Source of the DNA: Saprospiraceae bacterium
GTDB taxonomy: Bacteria; Bacteroidota; Bacteroidia; Chitinophagales; Saprospiraceae
Length of the DNA stretch: 64,000 nt
NCBI GenBank assembly: GCA_016714445.1
Contig: JADJNF010000004.1
Location: 62,001-126,000 of the forward strand
Reading direction: 5' to 3'
Part shown: in pieces, positions 37,063-45,256 of the stretch
Layout of the letters: each line of letters begins with the position of its first letter
How positions within the stretch are numbered: position 1 is the first letter of the stretch
Translations under genes and position numbers: made by a program
Notes under the pieces: generated by a model
The model's input: the letters and a program-made list of their open reading frames with translations, nothing else
Told to the model about the DNA's origin: nothing
Database searches by the model: none

Positions 37063-37870
37063 TACCAAGTAGAATTTAATCTTCTAAACTGCATATTGAA
37101 TAACGCTAGTGCTCTGTCAAGAAAAAAAGTTAAATTATAATGGCCGTTATTTTTTAAAAGATCAAGAAGAAGAGCGTAAAGAATTCGTCACAAACGATTT
37201 TAGTTCTGAACTGTGGGCGCTGTACCACAGCTTAGACTACATCTAATAAATGATCATTGTACGGCGAGTATTTTTAACGCAGAGATTTGAAAAAAGAACA
37301 ACATTTCATTAAGTTCTTTATCTTGACAAGGCACTAGTTTTAAATGAGTCTTCACAAGAATGTCTTTTAATAACATGTGTAAAATTAATTATTAGAGTTT
37401 GTTGACTTAAATTTAGTTTCTTCTATGTCGAATACAATTTACGATAGGAAACGGAAAGAAAACAAGCTGAAGTATTAATGATATCTGCTTTTCAACTTTT
37501 ATACTGACAATATGTAAATCTAAAAATTATTCTGTTATTATTAAAAGCTGAATCCATAAAATATTTATAGAAAGCGAGCAGGAATGGCATATGAAAAAAT
37601 TAACATAATATGAGTAATCAAATCTATAACTATCTGCAACTTAGTAAAATGGTCTTAACCTTTTCATTCTCTACTGTATGTTGAAAATGTTGTTTGTGTT
37701 TTCAAATACATCCTGATTAATTTTTTTTATAATTTTTAACAACCAAACGACCATAAATTGAATTTATAACAGACTCTTAAGAATTACCTATCTTAAGAAT
37801 AATTAATCTTAATAAAAACAATAGAATATTCTGTAAATTTTAAAGACCTTTGTGTTAAATTTGAAAATAA
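37063..37870. other. Gene-free region around a MITE-like element
   Basis: 808 bases between the exported protein and the inositol-lipid genes. Besides the element at 37106-37337 it contains only AT-rich DNA with many stops on both strands. The last 100 bases are the likely promoter region of the phosphatidyltransferase, but I see no clear TAnnTTTG there. Confidence 0.5.
37106..37337. mobile_element. MITE-like element with 17-bp inverted ends
   Basis: The left end CTAGTGCTCTGTCAAGA (37106-37122) is the inverted copy of TCTTGACAAGGCACTAG (37321-37337) with two mismatches. The outer CTA/TAG would fit TA target duplication as in IS630/mariner-type elements, with GTGC...GCAC as the true tips. The element is 232 bp and encodes no transposase. 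An internal frame reads a short charged peptide ending 'SSELWALYHSLDYI', possibly a leftover of the parent element. No second copy is visible in this window. Confidence 0.65.
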
Positions 37871-38569
37871 ATGGCTGATTGGAAGTCTTTGGGACAATCC
37901 CTGGTATACAAATGGTTAGATCCATTTATCAGATGGTGTGTTCGTGTGGGTATTACGCCAAATTTTGTTACATTTACAGGTCTTGCAATAAATATATTAG
38001 CTGCTGCTCTTTTTATTTATGGTGGCGAATTAAAAGATAGAAGTGATCATCGTATAGTAGGATGGGCATGTGCTGTGATACTATTGGCAGGTCTGATGGA
38101 CATGATAGATGGAAGACTGGCAAGAGTAGGTAAAATGGATTCAAAATATGGTGCACTGTATGATTCAGTGCTGGACAGGTATAGTGAAATGTTTATGTTT
38201 CTTGGTATTTGTTACTACCTGATAGCACATCACTATTTTTTAAGTTCGCTTTTTGCTTTTATTGCCATGATAGGCTCAGTAATGGTAAGCTACACTCGCG
38301 CACGGGCAGAAGGGTTGGGTCTTAAAATGGCTGATGTTGGTTTTATGCAGCGTCCGGAACGAATATTACTGATAGGGCTCAGTGGCATTTTATGTGGAAT
38401 AATGTCTGGTATTTTGGGATCAGATTTCAAAATTACGGTCTCATGGCTTCCATTTCCTCTTCTTGAAACCATCAGTTTTTTTACTTTTCCCATATTTGTA
38501 CTCGCCATATTGGCCAATGTCACGGCAATTTCCAGACTCAAACATGCTGAAAATATGTTAAAAAACTAA
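37871..38569 (+). CDS. CDP-alcohol phosphatidyltransferase (probable phosphatidylinositol-phosphate synthase)
   Basis: Membrane enzyme of 232 residues with about six helices. The full CDP-alcohol motif D-x2-D-G-x2-A-R-x8-G-x3-D-x3-D is seen from 'DMIDGRLARVG' (near 77) to 'GALYDSVLDR'. The two final Asp are the catalytic ones in the family. With myo-inositol-3-phosphate synthase two genes downstream, the likely reaction is CDP-diacylglycerol plus inositol-3-phosphate to phosphatidylinositol phosphate. Phosphatidylglycerol-phosphate synthesis is the alternative, less favoured because of the neighbours. The next gene starts 12 bases later. Confidence 0.9.
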   Translation: MADWKSLGQSLVYKWLDPFIRWCVRVGITPNFVTFTGLAINILAAALFIYGGELKDRSDHRIVGWACAVILLAGLMDMIDGRLARVGKMDSKYGALYDSVLDRYSEMFMFLGICYYLIAHHYFLSSLFAFIAMIGSVMVSYTRARAEGLGLKMADVGFMQRPERILLIGLSGILCGIMSGILGSDFKITVSWLPFPLLETISFFTFPIFVLAILANVTAISRLKHAENMLKN

Positions 38570-38581
38570 GCAATTTTAGTT

Positions 38582-38989
38582 ATGACTATGGTTGAAAAGT
38601 TTAAAATCGGTTTATTTCCTTCAGACAAACACCATTTTATAGTTATTGGTGTCTTTGCTTTGTTTTATCTGGCATGGACAAATTTGGTAGTAGGTTTCAG
38701 AATTGATCATTTCAATTTTTTACTTTTTTTATTGTGTATGTTACTTGCTCACCAATGGACCAGAACATTTACATATTCTTTTGTTTTTTTTATTTTATTT
38801 TGGATTATATACGACTCCATGCGTATCTACCCCAATTATCTACTTAATGATGTCAGAATAATTGAGCCATATGAAATTGAAAAAGCAATTTTTGGTATTA
38901 CCATAGGCAATAAAATTGTCACTCCCAACGAATACTTTAATGCACATAATATTCCAATCCTTGATTTTTTAAGTGGTCTTTTTATTTGA
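38582..38989 (+). CDS. Aur1-like PAP2 membrane enzyme, N-terminal fragment
   Basis: The first 135 residues of an inositol-phosphorylceramide-synthase-like protein. Helices are visible at about 20-40 and 47-80. The fragment ends 'NAHNIPILDFLSGLFI' then stop. The next frame continues with the rest of the protein, overlapping by four bases. One extra T in the run at 38979-38983 would read 'GLFYLSWVPVP' and fuse both parts into about 315 residues. The gene is either frameshifted or the assembly lacks a T here. It follows the phosphatidyltransferase by 12 bases. Confidence 0.8.
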   Translation: MTMVEKFKIGLFPSDKHHFIVIGVFALFYLAWTNLVVGFRIDHFNFLLFLLCMLLAHQWTRTFTYSFVFFILFWIIYDSMRIYPNYLLNDVRIIEPYEIEKAIFGITIGNKIVTPNEYFNAHNIPILDFLSGLFI

Positions 38990-39528
38990 GCTGGGTACCT
39001 GTGCCTTTGGGTCTGGGTATATATTTGTTTTTTAAAGACAAAAAAATGTTGATGCAATTTAGTGCCACATATCTTTTTGCAAATCTGCTCGGATTTTGTA
39101 TTTATTATATGTATCCTGCTGCGCCACCCTGGTATTTTGCCAAATACGGTACTGCTGAACTATTTAATATACAGGGGAGTGCAGCACAATTAGTAAGGTT
39201 TGATCAGTTGATTGGCTATCCATTGTTTACCAACATGTACACAAAAAATTCTAATGTTTTTGCAGCAGTACCATCATTACATGCCGCTTACCCGGTGATT
39301 ACTTGGTATTATGCCCGCAAAAAAGGTCTCAAATGGGCTTCTATACTTATATTTTTAGACATTATTGGAATTTGGTTCGCAGCTGTATATTCCTTCCATC
39401 ATTATGTAATAGATGTAATTTTGGGTTTTCTTTGTGCAGTTACAGCAATTTATATTTTTGAAAAATGGATAATGAAATCAGGGTTTAGTAATATTCTGGA
39501 TGATTATCTTAATTTTGTGCGCAAATAA
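38986..39528 (+). CDS. Aur1-like PAP2 membrane enzyme, catalytic C-terminal part
   Basis: 180 residues read from a TTG, most likely not a real start but the continuation of the 38582 gene. It holds the PAP2-superfamily catalytic motifs in the Aur1 arrangement: 'AVPSLHAAYPV' (motif C2, catalytic His) and 'YSFHHYVIDVILG' (motif C3, His plus Asp). These form the His-His-Asp triad that transfers phosphoinositol to ceramide in inositol phosphorylceramide synthases. About five helices. Together with the surrounding genes this points to transfer of phosphoinositol from PI to a (dihydro)ceramide; other phosphotransferases of the fold remain possible. Confidence 0.82.
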   Translation: MSWVPVPLGLGIYLFFKDKKMLMQFSATYLFANLLGFCIYYMYPAAPPWYFAKYGTAELFNIQGSAAQLVRFDQLIGYPLFTNMYTKNSNVFAAVPSLHAAYPVITWYYARKKGLKWASILIFLDIIGIWFAAVYSFHHYVIDVILGFLCAVTAIYIFEKWIMKSGFSNILDDYLNFVRK

Positions 39529-39679
39529 GCCACTCATACCCAAAATTAAAGGAAGACAATAGCATGATATCTGTAAATAACTGATATAACCACAGATTAG
39601 TTTGTAATTTTAAAAAACATACTGGCAATGGTTAACGTTTTAAATACAATTATTTTAATTGAAAATCTTTTTTGAAAAA

Positions 39680-40993
39680 ATGGCAAAAAAAATGAAGGTT
39701 GAAAAACCAAAAGGAAAACTGGGTATATTAATGCCTGGAATGGGAGCAGTAGCCACGACAACTATTGCCGGTGTGTTTGCAGTAAACAAAGGCATTTCGT
39801 TACCTATCGGGTCACTTACACAGATGGGTAGAATGCGTATCGGTAAAAGAACGGAAAACAAGCAACCCTTCATCAAGGATGTTATCGGTCTCCAATCTAT
39901 AAAAAATGTAGTTTTTGGAGGGTGGGATGTTTTTGATGATAATGTATATGAGTCCGCTATGCACGCAAAAGTTTTGGATGAAACATTGTTAAAAAAGCTC
40001 AAACCACAACTAGAGCAGATTAAACCAATGAAAGCAGTGTTTGACCACGAATATGTCAAAAGACTTGATGGTAAACATATCAAAAAAGGAAAAACCAAAA
40101 TGGAACTGGCCAATGCCTTAATGAAAGACATTGAAAAGTTTAAAAAAGACAATGATTGCGATAGGCTTGTAATGGTATGGTGTGGATCTACAGAAATATA
40201 TATCAAAGAATCCGAAGTGCATCAATCTTTGGCATCATTGGAAAAAGGGATGGAAGAAAACCATAAGGATATACCACCAAGTATGATCTATGCATATGCC
40301 GCAATCAAAATGGGAATTCCATATGCAAATGGTGCACCGAATCTTTCCTGTGATGTTCCCGCTATGGTTGAACTTGCCAAAAAGACTGGCACGCCTATAG
40401 CAGGTAAAGATTTCAAAACCGGTCAAACGCTGATGAAAACGGTCATCGCCCCTGGTCTGAAAGCAAGAGCTATCGGAATCGAAGGATGGTTTTCTACCAA
40501 TATCCTGGGGAACAGAGATGGCGAAGTACTGGATGATCCCGATAATTTCAAATCCAAAGAAGTTTCCAAACTTGGAGTACTGGAGGACATACTGGAACCA
40601 CACTTACATCCTGAACTATATGGAAATCTGTATCATAAGGTACGAATCAACTATTATCCGCCACGTGGTGATAATAAAGAAGGTTGGGACAACATCGATA
40701 TCAGAGGTTGGTTAAACTACCCTATGCAGATCAAAGTAGATTTTCTTTGCAGAGATTCAATTTTGGCAGCTCCATTAGTTTTAGACCTGGCCATATTCCT
40801 CGACTTGGCCAAAAGATCAGGTATGTCAGGAATTCAGGAGTGGCTTTCATTCTATTTGAAATCACCACAAGCCCCCAAAGGTGTGCATCCTATGCATGAC
40901 ATTTTTAAACAGCTCAATAAGCTTGAAAACACCATTCGATATCTGGCAGGTGAAGAATTGATCACCAATCTTGGATTAGATTACGAAGCGTAG
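39680..40993 (+). CDS. myo-Inositol-3-phosphate synthase
   Basis: NAD-dependent enzyme converting D-glucose-6-phosphate to myo-inositol-3-phosphate. 437 residues from the ATG at 39680; an in-frame TTG at 39659 is an unlikely start. The N-terminal nucleotide loop is 'GILMPGMGAVATT'. Family signatures include 'GWDVFDDNVYESA' near 80-92, 'NGAPNLSCDVPAM' near 213, 'AGKDFKTGQTLMKT' near 236 and 'NILGNRDGEVLDDP' near 272. It supplies the head group for the enzymes around it. A terminator-like hairpin follows at 41005. Confidence 0.95.
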   Translation: MAKKMKVEKPKGKLGILMPGMGAVATTTIAGVFAVNKGISLPIGSLTQMGRMRIGKRTENKQPFIKDVIGLQSIKNVVFGGWDVFDDNVYESAMHAKVLDETLLKKLKPQLEQIKPMKAVFDHEYVKRLDGKHIKKGKTKMELANALMKDIEKFKKDNDCDRLVMVWCGSTEIYIKESEVHQSLASLEKGMEENHKDIPPSMIYAYAAIKMGIPYANGAPNLSCDVPAMVELAKKTGTPIAGKDFKTGQTLMKTVIAPGLKARAIGIEGWFSTNILGNRDGEVLDDPDNFKSKEVSKLGVLEDILEPHLHPELYGNLYHKVRINYYPPRGDNKEGWDNIDIRGWLNYPMQIKVDFLCRDSILAAPLVLDLAIFLDLAKRSGMSGIQEWLSFYLKSPQAPKGVHPMHDIFKQLNKLENTIRYLAGEELITNLGLDYEA

Positions 40994-41004
40994 TAAAAAT
41001 AATT

Positions 41005-41040
41005 AAAGGGAAGTATATTTCTGTGCTTCCCTTTATTTTT
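41005..41040 (+). terminator. Rho-independent terminator after inositol-phosphate synthase
   Basis: A perfect 9-bp stem AAAGGGAAG (41005-41013) / CTTCCCTTT (41026-41034) with a 12-base loop, followed by ATTTTT. The open frame of the next gene runs back through this hairpin to 41023, which argues for its start at 41041 or 41047. Confidence 0.7.
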
Positions 41041-41520
41041 ATGCATATGAACCAACTTCCCAAATTTGTAGCCACTTTTTTTGGTCTCGGATTCATCCCT
41101 GTAGCCCCGGGTACTTTTGGTGCTTTAGGAGGTTTTATAGTCAGTTACCTTTTATTGGTTTTGGGATTTGATTTTAAATCGTTCCATAGTATTCATTTTA
41201 TACTGGTATTGATTTCCTATATGGCTGGTGTTTGGGCCTGCAAAAGATTAAGTTCTGAATGGGGCCCTGATCCATCAAGAGTAGTAATTGATGAGACCAT
41301 TGGATTTTGGATAAGTATACTATTTCTTCCCGTTGACCTTTGGGTTTTTCTGATCGGGTTTGTTTTGTTCAGATTTTTTGATATCATTAAACCTTTGGGT
41401 ATCAGAAAAATAGACCAGTGGCACACCCCGAATTCCGTCATGCTGGATGATGTATTGGCGGGTATCTATACTAATGTGGTTTTACAGGTCATTGTTTATT
41501 TTTATTACCCGGTGATATGA
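41041..41520 (+). CDS. pgpA: Phosphatidylglycerophosphatase A-like protein (possible PI-phosphate phosphatase)
   Basis: A membrane protein of 159 residues from the ATG at 41041 (41047 also possible). The PgpA signatures are present: 'GLGFIPVAPGTFGALGG' (about 16-32), 'DPSRVVIDETIGFWIS' (about 77-92, with the acidic residues of the metal site) and 'FDIIKPLGIRKID' near 118. In E. coli PgpA dephosphorylates phosphatidylglycerol phosphate. In the inositol-lipid cluster described in Bacteroides a PgpA-like gene is thought to dephosphorylate phosphatidylinositol phosphate, which the neighbours favour here. It overlaps the GtrA gene by 4 bases. Confidence 0.88.
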   Translation: MHMNQLPKFVATFFGLGFIPVAPGTFGALGGFIVSYLLLVLGFDFKSFHSIHFILVLISYMAGVWACKRLSSEWGPDPSRVVIDETIGFWISILFLPVDLWVFLIGFVLFRFFDIIKPLGIRKIDQWHTPNSVMLDDVLAGIYTNVVLQVIVYFYYPVI

Positions 41521-41936
41521 ATCAAGACCATAACCCAAAACAAAATTTTGAACGGCCACCATTCAAAAAAACATTCATCAGATCACAGGTAGTCAGTCTC
41601 ATATCTACGGCTGTTGACTTTGCTATTTCAATCCTACTACATCATTCGCTTTCTTTATATTATGTAACTGCCACATCATTGGGTTCCCTTGCAGGTGCAA
41701 TGACTAGTTTTACTTTGGGTCGCAACTGGGCTTTTCTCAATAGACATGGTCATATAAGAAAGCAATTCTTACGTTTTGTGGTCATTAATCTATTTAGTAT
41801 ATTTGCCAATACCACGGGAGTCTTCTTCTTCAAAGAGAGTTTTGATATTCCTTTTATCATTTCACGTATAATTGTTTCCGTCCTGATAGGAGTATTCTTT
41901 AATTTTTTTATGAACAGATATTTTGTTTTCAGGTAA
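41517..41936 (+). CDS. GtrA-like four-helix membrane protein
   Basis: A 139-residue protein with four membrane helices. GtrA-family features are 'RSQVVSLISTAVDFAIS' (helix 1 with Asp), 'SFTLGRNWAF' between helices 2 and 3, and the C-terminal 'NFFMNRYFVFR'. Family members move polyprenyl-linked sugars or assist lipid-linked glycosyl transfer. The 4-base ATGA overlap with pgpA shows translational coupling, so it probably acts in inositol-lipid handling, for instance flipping or presenting a lipid. That role is inference. Confidence 0.87.
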   Translation: MNQDHNPKQNFERPPFKKTFIRSQVVSLISTAVDFAISILLHHSLSLYYVTATSLGSLAGAMTSFTLGRNWAFLNRHGHIRKQFLRFVVINLFSIFANTTGVFFFKESFDIPFIISRIIVSVLIGVFFNFFMNRYFVFR

Positions 41937-42053
41937 AGCATACAAAGTTTCTTTTCTTAGTTGATTTGCCCCCATAAGATAATTGTTCCTGAGTTTTCCA
42001 TTTCCGGTTTTCGATGCTATCTTTAGGGCAGTTTTTTAACTATAACTCAGAAA

Positions 42054-45000
42054 ATGCATAAAATAAAACAAGAATATTTAGTCATGTGGCAAAAAGCTTA
42101 CGATCAGCTCAATAAACAACAAAAGCTTGCTGTTGACACCATCGAAGGTCCTGTCATGACTATAGCAGGCCCCGGCACCGGCAAAACACAGCTATTGGCA
42201 GTAAGGATAGGAAATATCCTGATGCAAACAGATGTTTTCCCCCACAATATACTCTGTCTGACCTATACAGATGCAGGGGTGATAGCCATGCGGCAACGAC
42301 TCAATTCATTTATTGGCCCCGACGCTTACAATGTAAATATATACACCTTTCATGCTTTCTGCAATACAGTGATCAAAGAAAATATGCAATATTTCGGTCA
42401 TTTCAGAGACTTGCAGATGATTTCAGATATAGAAGAGATTGAAGTATTCAGGGCGGTAATTGATAAATTTGGTGATGACCATCAGTTGAAAAGATTGAAA
42501 GGGGATATCTATTTTGAAACCAAAAGACTGAAATCCCTCTTCAGTATGATGAAGCAGGAAAAATGGGATGCGGCAATCATCAGAGAAGCCTATGAAATTC
42601 ATAAAGCTCATATTTCAGATCCCGGAGTGGAAAATTCAGATTATGTGTATAAAACCAAAAGATTTGACAAAGTTACCAATACACAATATGAAAAAGGAGA
42701 TATCAACCCCAGAAGGGTCGAAGAAGAACTGAAAAAATATGAAAATGTACTGGCAGCTGCTCATGAGCTCGATGCTTACAATGCAGAAATGGCACGCAGA
42801 GAGCGGTTTGATTACCAGGACATGATATTGTGGGTAATTGATAAATTTAAAACCATTCCGGATCTGCTGGCAAAGTATCAGGAACGGTTTCAATATATAC
42901 TGGTAGATGAATACCAGGATACCAACGGAGCCCAAAATGAACTGATATTTCTTTTGTCTGATTTTTGGGATCAGCCCAACCTTTTTATAGTAGGTGACGA
43001 CGATCAAAGTATATTTAGGTTTCAGGGTGCCAATATGAATAGTATCATAGACTTCAAAGATAAATTTGAACCGGTTGAGATTGTTCTGTCAGACAATTAC
43101 AGATCCAGCCAGATCATCCTAGATAAAGCCAAAAAGCTCATCGAGTTCAACGAAGACCGGTTAGTCAGACGCTATCCTTATCTCACAAAAGACCTGACTG
43201 AAAAACGACACAATAGTATATCTCCAGCCCCTGTTCCTGAAATCATAGCCTACAAGAATGAAACCCAGGAAGAAGCAGGCATAGTTCAGAAAATAATGGC
43301 ATTACATCAGGAAGGCACACCATTCAATAAAATGGCCGTTATATATTCCAAGCACAAGTTTGGTGAAAATCTGGTCAAATATTTTTCACAAAAAAAGATA
43401 CCTGTCAATGTCAAAAAAAGAGTCAATGTACTCAATGAAAATGACGTATTCAGGCTGATTCATATCCTTAGGTATCTCAACGGTGAGTTTTTAAAGCCGC
43501 ACAGCAGTGAAGATTTATTGTTTGAAATCCTGCATTATGAGTATTTTGGACTCTCTGCCCTGGATATAGCTTCGGTAAGTTTACTGTGCAGACGAAAAGC
43601 CGATGAAAAATCTGAAGCTTACCTCAAGTGGCGGGAAGTCATTGCTGACAAAGATTTATTGACTAAGGCGGGAGTAAAAGATCGGGAAGCTGTCATCAGA
43701 GTATCGTCCATCCTTGAAATGTGGATTTCTGATATTGCCAATGTTACTATCCAAACCCTCATAGAAAAAATCCTGACAGAAGGCCACATACTCGATGTAC
43801 TGCTGCGAGGATCTGATAAAGCATGGAAACTGCAGCTCATCAACACTTTTTTTGATTTTGTAAAAAATGAAGCCGCCAAAACAAAAGTATTGACCATCAA
43901 AGAGTTGATCAGGCTGCTGGATATCATGGACGAAAACAACCTGGAACTCCCAGTAAACAGAGTTATTTCCAATGAACAGGGTATACATTTTATGACGGCC
44001 CATGGAGCCAAAGGACTGGAGTTTGAACATGTATTCATCATGCGCGCCAATAGTGATCAGTGGGAAAAGAAAAAGGGAGCCAATTACAATTACTCAATAC
44101 CGCCAACACTGTCTAAAACTATGGGAGGTGGAGAGACCGAAGATGACCGAAGACTCATGTATGTAGCTATGACCAGGGCTAAAAATTTTCTTTATATCAG
44201 CTATCCTACCCACAGTGATGATGAAAAAGAACTCGAGCCGTCCAGGTTTATATCTGAAGTGCTAAGTCATGAAAATGAAGTCAAAAAAGTCGAAGTGCCC
44301 GAAGAAGCCAGCATTGAGTATAAAACTGAACTCATGAGATATCAGCAGGGTGAGGCCCGACTGATCGATGATGAGCTTATAGATAAGGTACTTGAAAACT
44401 TCAAGATCAGTGCCACCAGTCTCAATAAATATCTCAAATGCAAACTGGCCTTTTATTTTGAAAATATATTGAGGGTCCCAATGGGCAGAAGTGCTTCGAT
44501 GGGTTTTGGTAATGCCATACACTATGGACTTGAGCACTTTTTTGCTGATATCAATCAGTCTGTACCCAGGTCCATGGGAAGTGTTTCTGTACTGAAAGAC
44601 TATTTTTTAAAGGGAATGGATAATTACAAATCCCATTTTACGACTCAGGAATTTGAAAATTACTCCAAACATGGTGTCACAGTACTTACAGACTATTATG
44701 GGCAGTATCAAAGTGAATGGCTGTTGCCCCGAAAATATGAACTGGAATACAATATTCCTATGACCGAATATCAGGGCGTGCCTATATCAGGAAAACTGGA
44801 TCGTATCAATATCTATGATGATCATATTTCTGTCACAGATTACAAAACCGGAAAGTACGATGCTGCAAAACTGAAAGGGCCGGCAGGAGGAGATGACGAT
44901 TTAGGTGGCGATTACTGGAGACAGATTATTTTCTACCGTCTTTTGCTCGATGGTGACAAACGACACGATTGGGTGATGAACAAAGGAGTCATGGATTTTG

Positions 45001-45245
45001 TAGAAAAAGATGATAAGGATAAATTCAGAAAGGCAGAATTTTCTATTGAACCTTTTGAAACAGAAATAGTCGGAAAACAATTGACAGAAACATATAAAAA
45101 TATAAAAAAGCATATCTTCACACCCGGATGTGGAGATGAAAAATGTCCCTGGTGTAATTTTGTAATGAGAAATATGCCAGCCTGGACAATAACAGGAGAT
45201 GAAGATGCAGAAGAAACGATAGAATCGAATATAGAAATTTTGTAA
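42054..45245 (+). CDS. UvrD-family helicase fused to a RecB-type nuclease with Fe-S cluster
   Basis: A 1063-residue superfamily 1 helicase. Walker A is 'GPGTGKT' (39-45); the Walker B/DExx box is 'ILVDEYQDTNGAQN' near 282. Motif III is 'GDDDQSIFRFQGAN', IV 'LSDNYRSS', V 'FMTAHGAKGLEFEH' and VI 'YVAMTRAKN'. The C-terminal PD-(D/E)XK domain has 'GNAIHYGLEHFF' and D929/K931 in 'TDYKTGKYD'. Cys796 and the tail Cys1026, 1031 and 1034 fit an AddB/AdnB/Cas4-like [4Fe-4S] site. It probably processes DNA ends for recombination as a single polypeptide; it is not classic AddAB. The aminotransferase gene follows after 11 bases. Confidence 0.9.
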   Translation: MHKIKQEYLVMWQKAYDQLNKQQKLAVDTIEGPVMTIAGPGTGKTQLLAVRIGNILMQTDVFPHNILCLTYTDAGVIAMRQRLNSFIGPDAYNVNIYTFHAFCNTVIKENMQYFGHFRDLQMISDIEEIEVFRAVIDKFGDDHQLKRLKGDIYFETKRLKSLFSMMKQEKWDAAIIREAYEIHKAHISDPGVENSDYVYKTKRFDKVTNTQYEKGDINPRRVEEELKKYENVLAAAHELDAYNAEMARRERFDYQDMILWVIDKFKTIPDLLAKYQERFQYILVDEYQDTNGAQNELIFLLSDFWDQPNLFIVGDDDQSIFRFQGANMNSIIDFKDKFEPVEIVLSDNYRSSQIILDKAKKLIEFNEDRLVRRYPYLTKDLTEKRHNSISPAPVPEIIAYKNETQEEAGIVQKIMALHQEGTPFNKMAVIYSKHKFGENLVKYFSQKKIPVNVKKRVNVLNENDVFRLIHILRYLNGEFLKPHSSEDLLFEILHYEYFGLSALDIASVSLLCRRKADEKSEAYLKWREVIADKDLLTKAGVKDREAVIRVSSILEMWISDIANVTIQTLIEKILTEGHILDVLLRGSDKAWKLQLINTFFDFVKNEAAKTKVLTIKELIRLLDIMDENNLELPVNRVISNEQGIHFMTAHGAKGLEFEHVFIMRANSDQWEKKKGANYNYSIPPTLSKTMGGGETEDDRRLMYVAMTRAKNFLYISYPTHSDDEKELEPSRFISEVLSHENEVKKVEVPEEASIEYKTELMRYQQGEARLIDDELIDKVLENFKISATSLNKYLKCKLAFYFENILRVPMGRSASMGFGNAIHYGLEHFFADINQSVPRSMGSVSVLKDYFLKGMDNYKSHFTTQEFENYSKHGVTVLTDYYGQYQSEWLLPRKYELEYNIPMTEYQGVPISGKLDRINIYDDHISVTDYKTGKYDAAKLKGPAGGDDDLGGDYWRQIIFYRLLLDGDKRHDWVMNKGVMDFVEKDDKDKFRKAEFSIEPFETEIVGKQLTETYKNIKKHIFTPGCGDEKCPWCNFVMRNMPAWTITGDEDAEETIESNIEIL

Positions 45246-45256
45246 ATAGATAGGCC

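Noticed and set aside
37120..37250. Internal frame of the MITE-like element as a real gene
   Set aside because: It lacks a credible start and is confined to the element; kept only as a possible transposon remnant.
38979..38990. Programmed -1/+1 frameshift in the Aur1-like gene
   Set aside because: There is no slippery heptamer with a downstream pseudoknot that I can recognise, and the same one-T deficit occurs in two unrelated genes, so an error or mutation is more likely.
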